Below, one piece after another: positions 26,209 through 33,278 of a DNA stretch of 64,000 nucleotides. The notes below the pieces were generated by a model. That model was given only the letters and a program-made list of their open reading frames with translations. It was not told the DNA's origin and did not search any database. The number at the start of each line of letters is the position of its first letter. The first letter of the stretch is position 1. Both the position numbers and the translations under genes were made by a program. This stretch comes from Halobacteriovorax marinus (GTDB lineage: Bacteria > Bdellovibrionota > Bacteriovoracia > Bacteriovoracales > Bacteriovoracaceae). The stretch lies in assembly GCA_002163155.1 (NCBI GenBank), contig MAAO01000006.1, positions 620,001 to 684,000 on the forward strand, in the 5' to 3' direction.

Positions 26209-26233
26209 GAGCGTCTCGGGACGCTCTTTTTTT
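26209..26233 (+). terminator. Intrinsic terminator after the small secreted protein genes
   Basis: A perfect seven-base-pair stem GAGCGTC/GACGCTC (26209-26215 and 26220-26226) with a TCGG loop is followed by seven Ts. It ends the transcript of the two small secreted protein genes. Confidence 0.9.
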
Positions 26234-26270
26234 ATGATCCCTAAGTCTGTTTAAAGTTTTCTATTGTAGA

Positions 26271-26330
26271 TTGGTACTTAAAGAATAGAGCCCTTTCTCT
26301 ATTTCTTTGGAATTAATTTCAGAATAAGCT
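26271..26330 (+). repeat. Possible divergent copy of the island intergenic repeat
   Basis: The stretch TTGGTACTT...ATAGAGCCCTTT...AGAATAAGC resembles the copy at 30203-30281 (TTAGCACTT, ATAGAAGCGCTTT, AGAATAAGC) in order and spacing. It lies before the S41-like lipoprotein gene and may mark the left side of the accessory island. The match is partial. Confidence 0.3.
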
Positions 26331-26366
26331 TCAATTATATCGAATTCTCGACAATACTAGGGATTA

Positions 26367-27569
26367 ATGAAAAGATTGATCATGCATTTAAAATTCTTCA
26401 TAGGAGCAGGCTTGCTTAAGTTTTATTTTCTCTTTGTAATTTTTATCATTACTTCTTGCTCTACTACTACTTCATTAACATATAAAAATCTTCAATGGGA
26501 TGGTTCCTCAAGCGCGAGGATAGTTCCATGGCAGAAAATGGACATCAAGGCAGATATCGCATTACTTAAATATGCTTTAGATAAGGCCTATGTAGGTTCT
26601 GATTTTATAAATAATGAAACTTGGAGTACTTTTAGCGAAAAGATTGATCTAGCTAAAAATATGAAATTTGAGGATAACGTTGAATTTTGCAAATATCTTG
26701 GAAGGCAGTTTTTAGAGTTACCTGATGGACACTTTGATATATGGTTTCCTGGGCATTCGTGTTATCTCCCTAATAAAAGCAAACCAAATGTTGGAAGCAA
26801 TTACGGTTATAAGCTAAAAAAAGAAATCTTTGTGTTTAAAGAATTTTCTTCAAAAAAAGCAGCCCTTCTATCTATTAAGAGGTTTCCTCATCATGAAGAT
26901 AAAAAATGGAATGGTTTTACTGAGTCTCTCAGTAATTTAAAGAAAAGTAATAACATCATAATTGATCTTCGAGGAAATGGTGGAGGAGACTCACGAAGAG
27001 GTTTAGAACTTGCTAGATCATTGGTTAACTCAACTATTGAACATAATAGAAAGAAAATTATTAGGAAAAATACCCCAGAGTCTTGGACTATTTTTAGAAA
27101 TGGTGTTCTTCGTAGTAGGATTTGGAAACAATCTCAAAAACTCCCCGTGCAACATTTAGATGATTATATAAAGTCAATTGACGAAGATAGGGAAATCTCA
27201 TTAAGTTCAAGTGAGAAGTTTTTAATTTATGAACATAAAAAACCTTCGCTAACCAAACTCAACTTCAATGGAAATATCTATGTCATCATAGATAGAAAGT
27301 GTGGCTCATCTTGTGAACATACTTTAGAAGCTTTGAAGTTTCATCCAAATACAAAATCAATCGGACAAAATACCTCTGGGGCTATTCACTACGGACAAAT
27401 GGGTGTCATTCGTTTGCCTAGTTCTGGTATTTATTTAAAGCTAGCGACTCAGTACTTTGAACTCTTTGATGATGGTTTTTATGAGAAAACAGGTTATTCT
27501 CCTGATATCTCCGTACCTGCGGGTTCTGATGCTCTTTCATTTCTTCTTGATAATATTATTAAAGAATAA
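26367..27569 (+). CDS. S41 family peptidase-like lipoprotein
   Basis: This 400-residue protein has a long N-terminal hydrophobic segment ending in a lipobox (FIITSC, lipidated Cys31). The C-terminal half is the tail-specific protease/S41 core: IIIDLRGNGGGDS, then NIYVIIDRKCGSSCEHTLEAL, where the serine after CGS is the likely nucleophile, then GQNTSGAIHYGQ. There is an S41-type N-terminal helical domain (LPDGHFDIWFPG) and no obvious PDZ domain. It would act in the periplasm on exposed protein ends. The usual lysine of the Ser-Lys pair was not located with certainty. It stands alone between the terminator at 26233 and the recombinase region. Confidence 0.72.
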   Translation: MKRLIMHLKFFIGAGLLKFYFLFVIFIITSCSTTTSLTYKNLQWDGSSSARIVPWQKMDIKADIALLKYALDKAYVGSDFINNETWSTFSEKIDLAKNMKFEDNVEFCKYLGRQFLELPDGHFDIWFPGHSCYLPNKSKPNVGSNYGYKLKKEIFVFKEFSSKKAALLSIKRFPHHEDKKWNGFTESLSNLKKSNNIIIDLRGNGGGDSRRGLELARSLVNSTIEHNRKKIIRKNTPESWTIFRNGVLRSRIWKQSQKLPVQHLDDYIKSIDEDREISLSSSEKFLIYEHKKPSLTKLNFNGNIYVIIDRKCGSSCEHTLEALKFHPNTKSIGQNTSGAIHYGQMGVIRLPSSGIYLKLATQYFELFDDGFYEKTGYSPDISVPAGSDALSFLLDNIIKE

Positions 27570-27652
27570 TTGTTAGTTAAGCATTCCCAATCGTATGTTT
27601 TACTCTTTTGCGAGTTGCTAATCTTCTGCAAGATATAGGATGGCTTGTTTTA

Positions 27653-27722
27653 TTGAATGGCACTTATTTTATAGATGTTAATTTCTTTTATCTGTTTGTT
27701 CTTTCATAGAGATTTCTTTAAT
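27653..27722 (+). repeat. Island intergenic repeat, copy R1
   Basis: This 70-base stretch aligns without gaps to 32040-32109: both share TTGA-TGGCACTT, ATAGATG, TTTCTTTTATC and ATAGAGATTTCTT at the same spacing. A shorter relative lies at 30203-30281. The two most similar copies enclose the recombinase, all three toxin-antitoxin modules and the START-like gene. Confidence 0.7.
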
Positions 27723-27780
27723 TCAAAAAAATTAAGAAATATAATTCCAAACTCATAGTCTAATATGTCTTTTTTTTTAA

Positions 27781-27836
27781 CATACAATACTCCTTTTTTT
27801 ATATTGTATGAATTAATTCCAGAGGATATCTGGAAT
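27781..27836. repeat. Two short inverted repeats upstream of the recombinase gene
   Basis: CATACAAT (27781-27788) pairs with ATTGTATG (27803-27810) across a T-rich loop. ATTCCAGA (27816-27823) pairs with TCTGGAAT (27829-27836) across five bases. Both lie in the 360-base gene-free stretch before the recombinase and could be recombinase arm-type sites or a repressor operator. Confidence 0.4.
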
Positions 27837-27878
27837 GTCTATTCTAAGCTTAATATTCAGGTACAGATCCTGTGAGAT

Positions 27879-27912
27879 GATAGTTAAGGAACTTTTTTGT
27901 TCCTAAACTATC
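27879..27912. repeat. Inverted repeat IR1 with TTTTTT centre, candidate recombination core or leader hairpin
   Basis: Arms of 14 bases (27879-27892 and 27899-27912, GATAGTTAAGGAAC and GTTCCTAAACTATC) match at 13 positions and flank a six-base TTTTTT spacer. Two 11-14 base arms around a 6-8 base spacer is the architecture of tyrosine recombinase core sites. It lies just upstream of the recombinase ribosome-binding site, so it could also be a regulatory hairpin. Confidence 0.55.
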
Positions 27913-27929
27913 GATCTAGGAGGGATCAT

Positions 27930-28928
27930 ATGACCACAGAAATTAAGGCTTTTGCCACCACCAATGAGGTTAGCCTTTGCATTGAGCATGAGTCTGTTGA
28001 AGATTTACTTTACGAGTTTTTAAGGGAGAGAACTCCTCTTACAGAAAAAGCATACAGACGTGATTTAAAGAGCTTTTTCTCATTTACTGCAGATAGGTTT
28101 AGTTTACCTCGATTCTTAAATAAAAAGATGAGGTTTGAAGAAGTTAAAAGAGTACATATAGTTAAATATAAAAAATATCTTGAAACTACGAACTCTTTAA
28201 GAGGTAGACCCTTTGCTCCTAATACTATTAATAGGAAAATCTCTTCTGTATCAAGCTTCTTTCAATTTCTAGTTCAGAGAGAAATCATCAACAGGAATCC
28301 TGCTGAACTTTGTGTAAGACCCAAGAGAATGGTAGTAGAAGAAACTCAAGCATTTACAGATAGAGAAATGAAAAATCTTTTTGAGTTAGTGATTGACGAA
28401 GCTCCAGTTCTCCATCAAGCAGTAATCTTAATATTATTTACAACTGGAATGAGACAAGCCGAACTTCGAAATATTAAACTATGTAACTTCAAATCAATTG
28501 AGGGGATTAATTTTTTAACTTATGTTGGAAAAGGACAAAAGGTAAATGAGATACCCATTCATCCAACTGCTGCATATTATATAAATGAGTATTTGAACTG
28601 GATGCGTAGTATTGGACGGAACGTCGAGCAATATGACTACCTCCTTCAGCCAACAAGGAATTCTCATAATGGTGGTGTAAATAAGAAGCTAAGCCATACT
28701 GCTATTTCATATATTGTAAAAAAATGGTCGAGAAGGATTAATAAACATAAAAGAATAACTCCACATAGTGCGAGAGCAACTTTTATTAGTTCATTAATAG
28801 GTAATGGTGAAGACATTTACTATGTATCACAGTTAGTAAATCATGCAGATGTGAGAACGACACAAAGATACGATAAACGTAAAAGAAATTTTAGAAATAA
28901 CCCAATATTTAGTCTTAATTTTTTCTAA
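27930..28928 (+). CDS. Tyrosine recombinase/integrase
   Basis: This 332-residue protein has an N-terminal SAM-like core-binding domain (about 20-125) and a catalytic domain with the full family set: Arg175 (GMRQAELR), Lys in YVGKGQKVNEIPI, His279-xx-Arg282 (PHSARATF), His305 (LVNHADV) and nucleophile Tyr314 (TTQRYDK). The ATG at 27930 is chosen because AGGAGGG lies six bases upstream; the longer frame adds 11 unconvincing residues. It would cut and join DNA at sites with inverted arms. Two inverted repeats with identical TTTTTT centres flank the gene, and toxin-antitoxin modules follow, so it may shuffle cassettes as an integron integrase does. No IntI-specific insertion is obvious. Confidence 0.9.
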   Translation: MTTEIKAFATTNEVSLCIEHESVEDLLYEFLRERTPLTEKAYRRDLKSFFSFTADRFSLPRFLNKKMRFEEVKRVHIVKYKKYLETTNSLRGRPFAPNTINRKISSVSSFFQFLVQREIINRNPAELCVRPKRMVVEETQAFTDREMKNLFELVIDEAPVLHQAVILILFTTGMRQAELRNIKLCNFKSIEGINFLTYVGKGQKVNEIPIHPTAAYYINEYLNWMRSIGRNVEQYDYLLQPTRNSHNGGVNKKLSHTAISYIVKKWSRRINKHKRITPHSARATFISSLIGNGEDIYYVSQLVNHADVRTTQRYDKRKRNFRNNPIFSLNFF

Positions 28929-28955
28929 CAATTTCAGATACTAAGCTGGCTTATT

Positions 28956-28985
28956 GACACGGTACCCTTTTTTGGGTGCTGTGTC
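28956..28985. repeat. Inverted repeat IR2 with TTTTTT centre
   Basis: Arms GACACGGTACCC (28956-28967) and GGGTGCTGTGTC (28974-28985) pair fully if two G-T wobbles are allowed and flank TTTTTT, the same six-base centre as IR1 on the other side of the recombinase gene. It ends three bases before the GTG of the broken toxin gene, so it may be a cassette junction. Confidence 0.55.
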
Positions 28986-28988
28986 CTT

Positions 28989-29270
28989 GTGGATATATAT
29001 GATGTAATAATTTCTAAAGACGCTTCAAAAGACTTGAGAAAAGTTCCAAGACCTATTCTTGATAAACTACAGTCTTGGATTGAAGCTATCGAACTCGAAG
29101 GACTTAGAGAAGTTCGGAAATTGTCAGGTTTCCACGATGAACCCTTAAAAGGTAAGAGAAAAGGGCAACGTTCTATTCGATTAAATTGAGCCTATAGGGC
29201 CATTTATACAACCGGAAAAGATAAGATCGAATTTGTACTTGTAGAAGAGGTAAATAAGCATGAATACTAA
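28989..29270 (+). pseudogene. RelE/HigB-like toxin interrupted by in-frame TGA
   Basis: The frame starts at GTG 28989 and encodes YDVIISKDASKDLRKVP, then HDEPLKGKRKGQRSIRLN, typical of HigB/RelE mRNA interferases. A TGA at 29187-29189 stops it after 66 residues. Beyond it the same frame continues with AYRAIYTTGKDKIEFVLVEE and NKHEY, the expected family ending, to TAA at 29268-29270. Family members often have Arg where the TGA is, so a CGA-to-TGA change is likely. The antitoxin start overlaps this end by 11 bases, as in intact modules. The toxin is probably inactive, unless the stop is read through or is a sequencing error. Confidence 0.75.
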
Positions 29271-29574
29271 AAAGAAAAGCAAAGCTATTAAAGAGCTTGA
29301 ATCAATCCGCAAAGGACCATTGGCATTCAAAGATCTTCTTCACTCTGTAAGGATAACAGAAGCATTTAGTCAGGTAGAACTTGCAAAAAAAGTGGGTACA
29401 ACTAAATCAAAAATCTGTGACTTCGAAAAAGGAAGAAGGAACCCATCTTTGGAGCTCGGTTCTAAGCTTGCTAAGGTCTTAGGTCATTCTGAAGCTCTTT
29501 TTGTTTCCAAACTAATAGAAGAACAAATCAAAGATGCAAACTTGAAGTTAAAAATCAAAGTTGAAGCAGCCTAA
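29260..29574 (+). CDS. HigA-like antitoxin (XRE helix-turn-helix)
   Basis: This 104-residue protein has an XRE DNA-binding domain at about residues 30-85 (RITEAFSQVELAKKVGTTKSKICDFEKG split across two helices, then NPSLELGSKLAKVLG). It overlaps the broken toxin gene by 11 bases, the normal order for HigBA modules (toxin first). It would bind the toxin and repress the module promoter. Its frame is intact although the toxin gene is broken, so it may now act only as a repressor or as a decoy antitoxin for related toxins. A ribosome-binding site GAAGAGG lies within the toxin end. Confidence 0.85.
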   Translation: MNTKKKSKAIKELESIRKGPLAFKDLLHSVRITEAFSQVELAKKVGTTKSKICDFEKGRRNPSLELGSKLAKVLGHSEALFVSKLIEEQIKDANLKLKIKVEAA

Positions 29575-29590
29575 GTAGTCTCGATATATT

Positions 29591-29640
29591 AGCACTTCTA
29601 GCTTAGAAGTATTTTGCTTTTTAGTAAGTGTTATTTAATA
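29591..29640 (+). repeat. Island intergenic repeat, short copy R4
   Basis: TTAGCACTTCT, TAGAAG and TTTTGCTTTTT occur here in the same order as in the copy at 30203-30281. The motif AGTGTTATTTAATAA near 29626 recurs as AGTGTTATTAAATAG at 30959. It fills most of the gap between the HigA-like gene and the convergent toxin gene. Confidence 0.5.
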
Positions 29641-29643
29641 AAT

Positions 29644-29913
29644 TTATTTTTCGTAGACATCTTTTCTATGACCAATCTTAACAACATGAACTGTTACTGT
29701 ATTTTTTGAAATAGAATAAATAATTCTATAATTTCCTACTCTGAGCTTCATGTAACCTTTTAAGGTTCTTCTTAAAGGAAGACCATATTTTAATGGATCA
29801 ACCATGAGCTTCTCTTCAATGGCCCTTCTGATAATGTATTTTATATCTTTTGAAATTTTCTTTAAATCTTTTTGAACTGACTCTTTGTAAGTTACCTTCC
29901 AACTCACTTCCAA
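29644..29913 (-). CDS. RelE/ParE-type toxin
   Basis: This 89-residue protein matches the RelE/ParE fold: WKVTYKESVQKDLKKI, the central LKGYMKLRVGNYRIIYSI with Arg and Tyr in the strand block, and the end VHVVKIGHRKDVYEK. RelE members cleave mRNA on the ribosome; the final GHRKDVY is typical of the YafQ/RelE group. It lies downstream of its antitoxin gene and overlaps it by ten bases. The frame is intact. It is in the opposite orientation to the other two toxin-antitoxin modules of the island. Confidence 0.85.
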   Translation of the reverse strand: MEVSWKVTYKESVQKDLKKISKDIKYIIRRAIEEKLMVDPLKYGLPLRRTLKGYMKLRVGNYRIIYSISKNTVTVHVVKIGHRKDVYEK

Positions 29914-30122
29914 ATTTCCTTGTGAGAAACTTCTTTTTCACCATCACGCTCTTCAGCTATTTTCACAAAATATAAATCTTCTTGAAGCTCTAAGGCCTCT
30001 TTAGTTAATTCAATTACGATAGATGATAAAGAAGGTGCGCCTCTAAGGTTTTGCAGTTCTTCGAGTTCTTCATATAGTGAATCATCAACAGATAAATTTA
30101 TTCTTTTCTTTGCTGTAGGCAT
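29904..30122 (-). CDS. Ribbon-helix-helix antitoxin
   Basis: This 72-residue protein has an N-terminal ribbon-helix-helix domain (KKRINLSVDDSLYEELEEL, residues 5-23, then PSLSSIVIELTKEAL) and a C-terminal acidic tail that would wrap the toxin. It is the first gene of the module and overlaps the toxin gene by ten bases. An 18-base perfect palindrome lies 20 bases upstream of its start and is its likely operator. Confidence 0.82.
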   Translation of the reverse strand: MPTAKKRINLSVDDSLYEELEELQNLRGAPSLSSIVIELTKEALELQEDLYFVKIAEERDGEKEVSHKEIWK

Positions 30123-30142
30123 AATATAACTCCTTCTTCTTA

Positions 30143-30160
30143 TGTTACACTAGTGTAACA
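30143..30160. promoter_or_regulatory. Palindromic operator of the ribbon-helix-helix toxin-antitoxin module
   Basis: TGTTACACT AGTGTAACA is a perfect 18-base palindrome, 20 bases upstream of the antitoxin ATG on the minus strand. Ribbon-helix-helix antitoxins bind such sites as paired dimers and repress their own promoter. Confidence 0.7.
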
Positions 30161-30202
30161 CTTTCGTCAAGGTATTACGTAATTTCAGTAAGGTATATGA
30201 TA

Positions 30203-30281
30203 GGTTAGCACTTCTTACATAGAAGCGCTTTGCTTCCTTTTTTAAGTTCTTTCATGGAGATTCCTGAAGAATAAGCTAACC
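30203..30281 (+). repeat. Island intergenic repeat, copy R3, with inverted ends
   Basis: The 79-base stretch begins GGTTAGC and ends GCTAACC, a perfect seven-base inverted repeat. Its inside (GCACTT, ATAGAAG, GTTCTTTCAT, GAGATT) matches copies R1 and R2. Size and inverted ends recall integron attC sites, but the standard RYYYAAC/GTTRRRY boxes are not met. Confidence 0.55.
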
Positions 30282-30300
30282 CTTGACCTTTCTTCATGTA

Positions 30301-30349
30301 GTTATCAAAAATGATAACTATTGACCAGTGTTATCATTTTTGATAACAT
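30301..30349 (+). promoter_or_regulatory. Promoter with paired operators for the HigBA-like module
   Basis: Two 18-base sites, 30301-30318 and 30330-30347, are exact reverse complements and each has GTTATCA/TGATAAC ends. A -35 box TTGACC (30321-30326) and a -10 TAACAT (30344-30349) with a 17-base spacer lie between and over them, so a bound antitoxin would block RNA polymerase. A related half-site TCATTTTTGATAAC occurs at 31080-31093. Confidence 0.75.
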
Positions 30350-30356
30350 TGATTGT

Positions 30357-30662
30357 ATGGTTACAGTAGAAATATCCAAACAAATTGAAAAACGAATAAG
30401 TCAGCTTCATAAAGAAGGGAGCCTTTCTTTAAATGATATCGATATGATTAATATCTGGATAAATGCTTACGAGCAGTACGGTTTGGATGGATATTTTGAG
30501 TCAGGATTTGATGAAGCATTTAATGATCACGAACTAAAAGGTGACAGGCAAGGACAAAGGTCTGCATCAATTAATAAACAGGCCCGAATAATATACGAGA
30601 TAAGAAAGACTAAGTTAGTGGTTAAGGTAATTAAAGTAACACCTGATCATGATTATTCTTAA
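30357..30662 (+). CDS. HigB/RelE-type toxin
   Basis: This toxin of about 101 residues has LKGDRQGQRSASINKQARIIYEI followed by KVIKVTPDHDYS, the conserved second half of HigB/RelE mRNA interferases; the first half is helical. The ATG at 30357 is preferred to the TTG at 30321 because the longer form would overlap the operator and promoter. It precedes its XRE antitoxin gene by 11 bases, toxin first. The HxLKGxRxGQRS block is shared with the broken toxin at 28989, so the two modules are related. No strong ribosome-binding site is visible before the start. Confidence 0.85.
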   Translation: MVTVEISKQIEKRISQLHKEGSLSLNDIDMINIWINAYEQYGLDGYFESGFDEAFNDHELKGDRQGQRSASINKQARIIYEIRKTKLVVKVIKVTPDHDYS

Positions 30663-30673
30663 TAGGAGTTAAT

Positions 30674-30958
30674 ATGAGTATTTTAAAATCAAGAAAACTA
30701 TCTACTGGACGAGTTCTTAAATCTTTTAGACTAAAACTTGAACTAACTCAGGCAGATGTTGCGAAGTTAGTTGAGATCTCTGTTCCTAATTTGTCAGCGA
30801 TTGAAAATGATAAGAGAAAAATTGGAGCCGACGTAGCAGCTAGATTCTCAGTGCTATATAAACTACCTATTCAGTTTATTCTTTTTCCTTGTGGAATTGA
30901 TAAGATGAAAGGATATAAGAAACTCAATAAAGCCTCAGAAGATCTTAAGTCTGCATAA
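30674..30958 (+). CDS. XRE-family antitoxin
   Basis: This 94-residue protein has a helix-turn-helix near residues 15-65 (RLKLELTQADVAKLVEISVPNLSAIENDKR split over the recognition helix). TAGGAGTTAATATG gives a good ribosome-binding site. It should neutralise the upstream toxin and bind the paired operators at 30301-30347. The region after the domain (LPIQFILFPCGIDKMKGYK) is a short hydrophobic tail that could contact the toxin. Confidence 0.85.
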   Translation: MSILKSRKLSTGRVLKSFRLKLELTQADVAKLVEISVPNLSAIENDKRKIGADVAARFSVLYKLPIQFILFPCGIDKMKGYKKLNKASEDLKSA

Positions 30959-31307
30959 AGTGTTATTAAATAGTTTGTAAGTTCAGCTCTATTAAATAAC
31001 ACCAATTCTTTACCAACTTTCCTCTGTAAAAGATTTGGCATTCTTTAATAGAGTAACTTTTTGCATAAAACTAATAAGTTCATTTTTGATAACTATAGAG
31101 CTTCTGTTTCTTTAGTTCTTTATGAATATCCTTATTTCTCTTAAAACCTAGGAGTATACACGGATAAAGAGGTTAACTTTTTATGGTGAAACTTCTAAAA
31201 GTCTAAAAATATCCAAAATATTTCAAATATTCAAAGTATCATTTTCATTATTGGGTATAATTAAGAGCATATTTACTTATATGTCACTACACATTCAGGA
31301 GTATTTT
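30959..31307. other. Gene-free stretch with inverted repeat and orphan operator half
   Basis: No gene is seen in these 349 bases. GTGTTATT (30960-30967) pairs with AATAACAC (30995-31002) and may act as a terminator or as part of a cassette end. At 31080-31093 TCATTTTTGATAAC copies one half of the HigBA operator, suggesting repressor cross-talk or a relic of another module. AGGAG at 31296 serves the next gene. Confidence 0.45.
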
Positions 31308-31943
31308 ATGAAATTATTTTTTAGACTCTTTCTCTCACTTACTTTTTTATCTACAGCTCAAGCTGGTCTGGTTTGGGATGAGATAAATCAAGAGGAAGGA
31401 ATCACAGTCTACAGTGCAGAGGTTCCTGATAATCCACTTGTTGCTTTTAAAGGAAAGGTCATCATTGAAGCACCAGCAAAGAAAATTTTATGGGTTTTGG
31501 CCGACAGGAAGCATCGAAGGGATTGGGTTGATCGTTTAGATATAAATGATGAACTTGAAATTATATCTAAAGTCGAAAGAGTTATTTATCAAAGTTTTAA
31601 AATGCCTCTATTCATTAGCAATAGAGATATGGTTTACAGGAGCGTATTATCAAGAAATAAAGAAACTGGCGTATACAAGTTTCATCTGTTCTCTGTCGAG
31701 CATGCTAAGGCCCCTGAGACAATTGGCGTGAGAGCTGAACTCGTAAACTCCAGTTACTTAGTAAAACCTCTCTCTGCTAATAAAACAGAAGTTACCGTAG
31801 AAATCCTCTCGGATCCTAAAGGTCTCTTACCGGCCTGGCTTGTAAACCTTATTCAAAAGTCTTGGCCTCTAAAAACTCTTAGGGGACTTAGAACTCAGGT
31901 GAAGAAGGATTTTGTTAAAGAATATGATGCGAACTTTAAATAA
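31308..31943 (+). CDS. Secreted START-domain-like (SRPBCC) protein
   Basis: This 211-residue protein starts with a signal peptide (MKLFFRLFLSLTFLSTAQA). The mature part has the START/Bet v1-like pattern: WDEINQEEGITVYSAEV, APAKKILWVLADRKHRRDW, ISNRDMVYRSV and a long C-terminal helix (LVNLIQKSWPLKTLRGLRTQ). START domains bind lipids or other hydrophobic ligands in a deep cavity. The start at 31308 is supported by CAGGAG eight bases upstream and by the signal peptide; the longer frame adds 19 residues. It could carry lipid through the periplasm. It lies inside the island between the last toxin-antitoxin module and repeat R2. Confidence 0.8.
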   Translation: MKLFFRLFLSLTFLSTAQAGLVWDEINQEEGITVYSAEVPDNPLVAFKGKVIIEAPAKKILWVLADRKHRRDWVDRLDINDELEIISKVERVIYQSFKMPLFISNRDMVYRSVLSRNKETGVYKFHLFSVEHAKAPETIGVRAELVNSSYLVKPLSANKTEVTVEILSDPKGLLPAWLVNLIQKSWPLKTLRGLRTQVKKDFVKEYDANFK

Positions 31944-32039
31944 ATGTTCTTTTGCATCAAAGAAAGTGGTCGGGTATTTTTGTTTTTCTAAGTCTTTGTC
32001 CTAGAGCTATCATTTGAGACAAAGTTGTGGGGTGGAGTA

Positions 32040-32109
32040 TTGACTGGCACTTGCATAATAGATGCAGTTTTCTTTTATCCATAGATTTATTTATAGAGAT
32101 TTCTTGATA
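32040..32109 (+). repeat. Island intergenic repeat, copy R2
   Basis: It aligns over 70 bases without gaps to copy R1 at 27653-27722. Both copies are followed after about 30-50 bases by a run of eight or more Ts and TAAC. As direct repeats about 4.4 kb apart they could mark the ends of a mobile unit that holds the recombinase and toxin-antitoxin genes. Confidence 0.7.
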
Positions 32110-32317
32110 AATAATATCTGACGAAAGTCTTTTTTTTCGTTAACTTTACTCAACTAGAAGTACGTCAATGAAGCTCTAGAGGTAGTGAAAGCCTATCAAA
32201 AGCAATACCCGCAATGTTTAGGCAGATATAAAATATATATGATGTTGTATTTGCCGGCTTTATCCCGAAATGAATTTAGTTTATCTTGAGAGTACTATTT
32301 TCAACAAGGGAAAAATA

Positions 32318-33052
32318 ATGACAAGTGTAGCTAAAAACGAATTAAAAGATCACTTAATTTGGAAGCATTGGGACCTACCATATTCACGTCACTCAGAAGA
32401 AATTTTAAAAATTATAAATGTAAAAGAAGGTGACAAGGTCTTGGACTGCGCAATTGGTGAAGGACGTTATGCAATCCCTATGGCCGCGCAAGGGGCTGAT
32501 GTTCAAGGAGTTGATAATAGTGACTTTATTATTGAAAGACTTTCTAAAAAAATAAGTGGAAAAGGGTTGAAAATTACAGTTAAAAAGCAAGATCTTCGCG
32601 AAAGACTAGATTTTGACGACAATGTTTTTGATATTTCAGCCACTCTTGGAACTATGGTTCATATAGATAAATTTGAACATGTTTGTGAAGAGTTCTATAG
32701 AATAACAAAGCCTGGTGGGCGAATTATCGTTGAATTCACTAACAAATGGCACATAACTTCTTTATTAGAAAAACTATATCAAGTGATTGATTTGAAATTT
32801 CGTAGTAAGAAGTTTGATAACAGAGTTCCAATTTACTTACGTTCAATGAGTACAGCTAAAAAACCATTCTTAGATAAAGATTGTACAATAAAAACATACG
32901 GTTTCTATCCTATTTTACCTAACGCTTTTCCAATTGTAGGAACTAAATTAGGAATCATACAAAAGATCCCAGGCCTATCATATGGTCTTAAAAAATTATC
33001 ATTCTTGAATAACTTTTGTCAGATTGGAATTTTAGAAATTACAAAGAAATAA
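32318..33052 (+). CDS. Class I SAM-dependent methyltransferase
   Basis: This 244-residue protein has motif I VLDCAIGEGRYAIPMA, motif II ADVQGVDNSDFII, and FDISATLGTMVHIDKFEHVCEEFYRITKPGGRIIVEF, the UbiE/methyltransferase_11 layout. The ATG at 32318 (MTSVAKNELKDH) with AAGGGA upstream is preferred over 32270, which adds 16 residues with no ribosome-binding site. Substrate unknown; the C-terminal part is hydrophobic and basic (PIVGTKLGIIQKIPG) and may hold a lipid-like substrate. It is the last protein gene of the island before the type I toxin-like element. Confidence 0.8.
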   Translation: MTSVAKNELKDHLIWKHWDLPYSRHSEEILKIINVKEGDKVLDCAIGEGRYAIPMAAQGADVQGVDNSDFIIERLSKKISGKGLKITVKKQDLRERLDFDDNVFDISATLGTMVHIDKFEHVCEEFYRITKPGGRIIVEFTNKWHITSLLEKLYQVIDLKFRSKKFDNRVPIYLRSMSTAKKPFLDKDCTIKTYGFYPILPNAFPIVGTKLGIIQKIPGLSYGLKKLSFLNNFCQIGILEITKK

Positions 33053-33060
33053 AAATTTTT

Positions 33061-33130
33061 GGGCCAAGTGTATCTAGCACTTGGTCTCTAATTCAAAAAT
33101 TAGTCTAAAAAATTTGTTCAAATCAATATC
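33061..33130 (+). repeat. Direct repeat A flanking the small hydrophobic peptide gene
   Basis: It starts GGGCCAAGTG and forms hairpin CCAAGTG-7-CACTTGG (33064-33070 and 33078-33084), then runs to a TTGTTCAAATCAA block. The same order recurs at 33352-33420 (repeat B), with identical hairpin stems and a different loop. Confidence 0.7.
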
Positions 33131-33203
33131 AAATCAAATCTGAAATAAATCAAATTTAATTGTCCAATAAATTTATCTCTAAGAAGAAAATTCAAGTAGA
33201 AAA

Positions 33204-33278
33204 ATGAAGTCCTCGGTTATCTCTATAGCCTCAATGAAGAGGCCCTTTACCAAAAGGAGAGGTCATGGAGGACTTCAT
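33204..33278 (+). promoter_or_regulatory. Long-range inverted repeat covering the toxin-like start
   Basis: The 11-base arms 33204-33214 and 33268-33278 pair perfectly; the second begins one base after the ATG. Inside, GCCTC-AATGAA-GAGGC forms another hairpin, and AGGAGAGG sits in the loop side. This folding would limit ribosome access until the RNA is processed, as in several type I toxin mRNAs. Confidence 0.55.

Noticed and set aside
30203-30281. Integron attC site
   Set aside because: Size and inverted ends fit, but the RYYYAAC and GTTRRRY boxes are not met and no L-box spacer is clear, so I call it only a repeat.
32165-32296. A 43-codon open stretch between repeat R2 and the methyltransferase gene, translating as VNEALEVVKAYQKQYP... 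like a protein fragment
   Set aside because: It has no start codon, is preceded at once by a stop and no family is recognised; it may be a chance open frame or a remnant.
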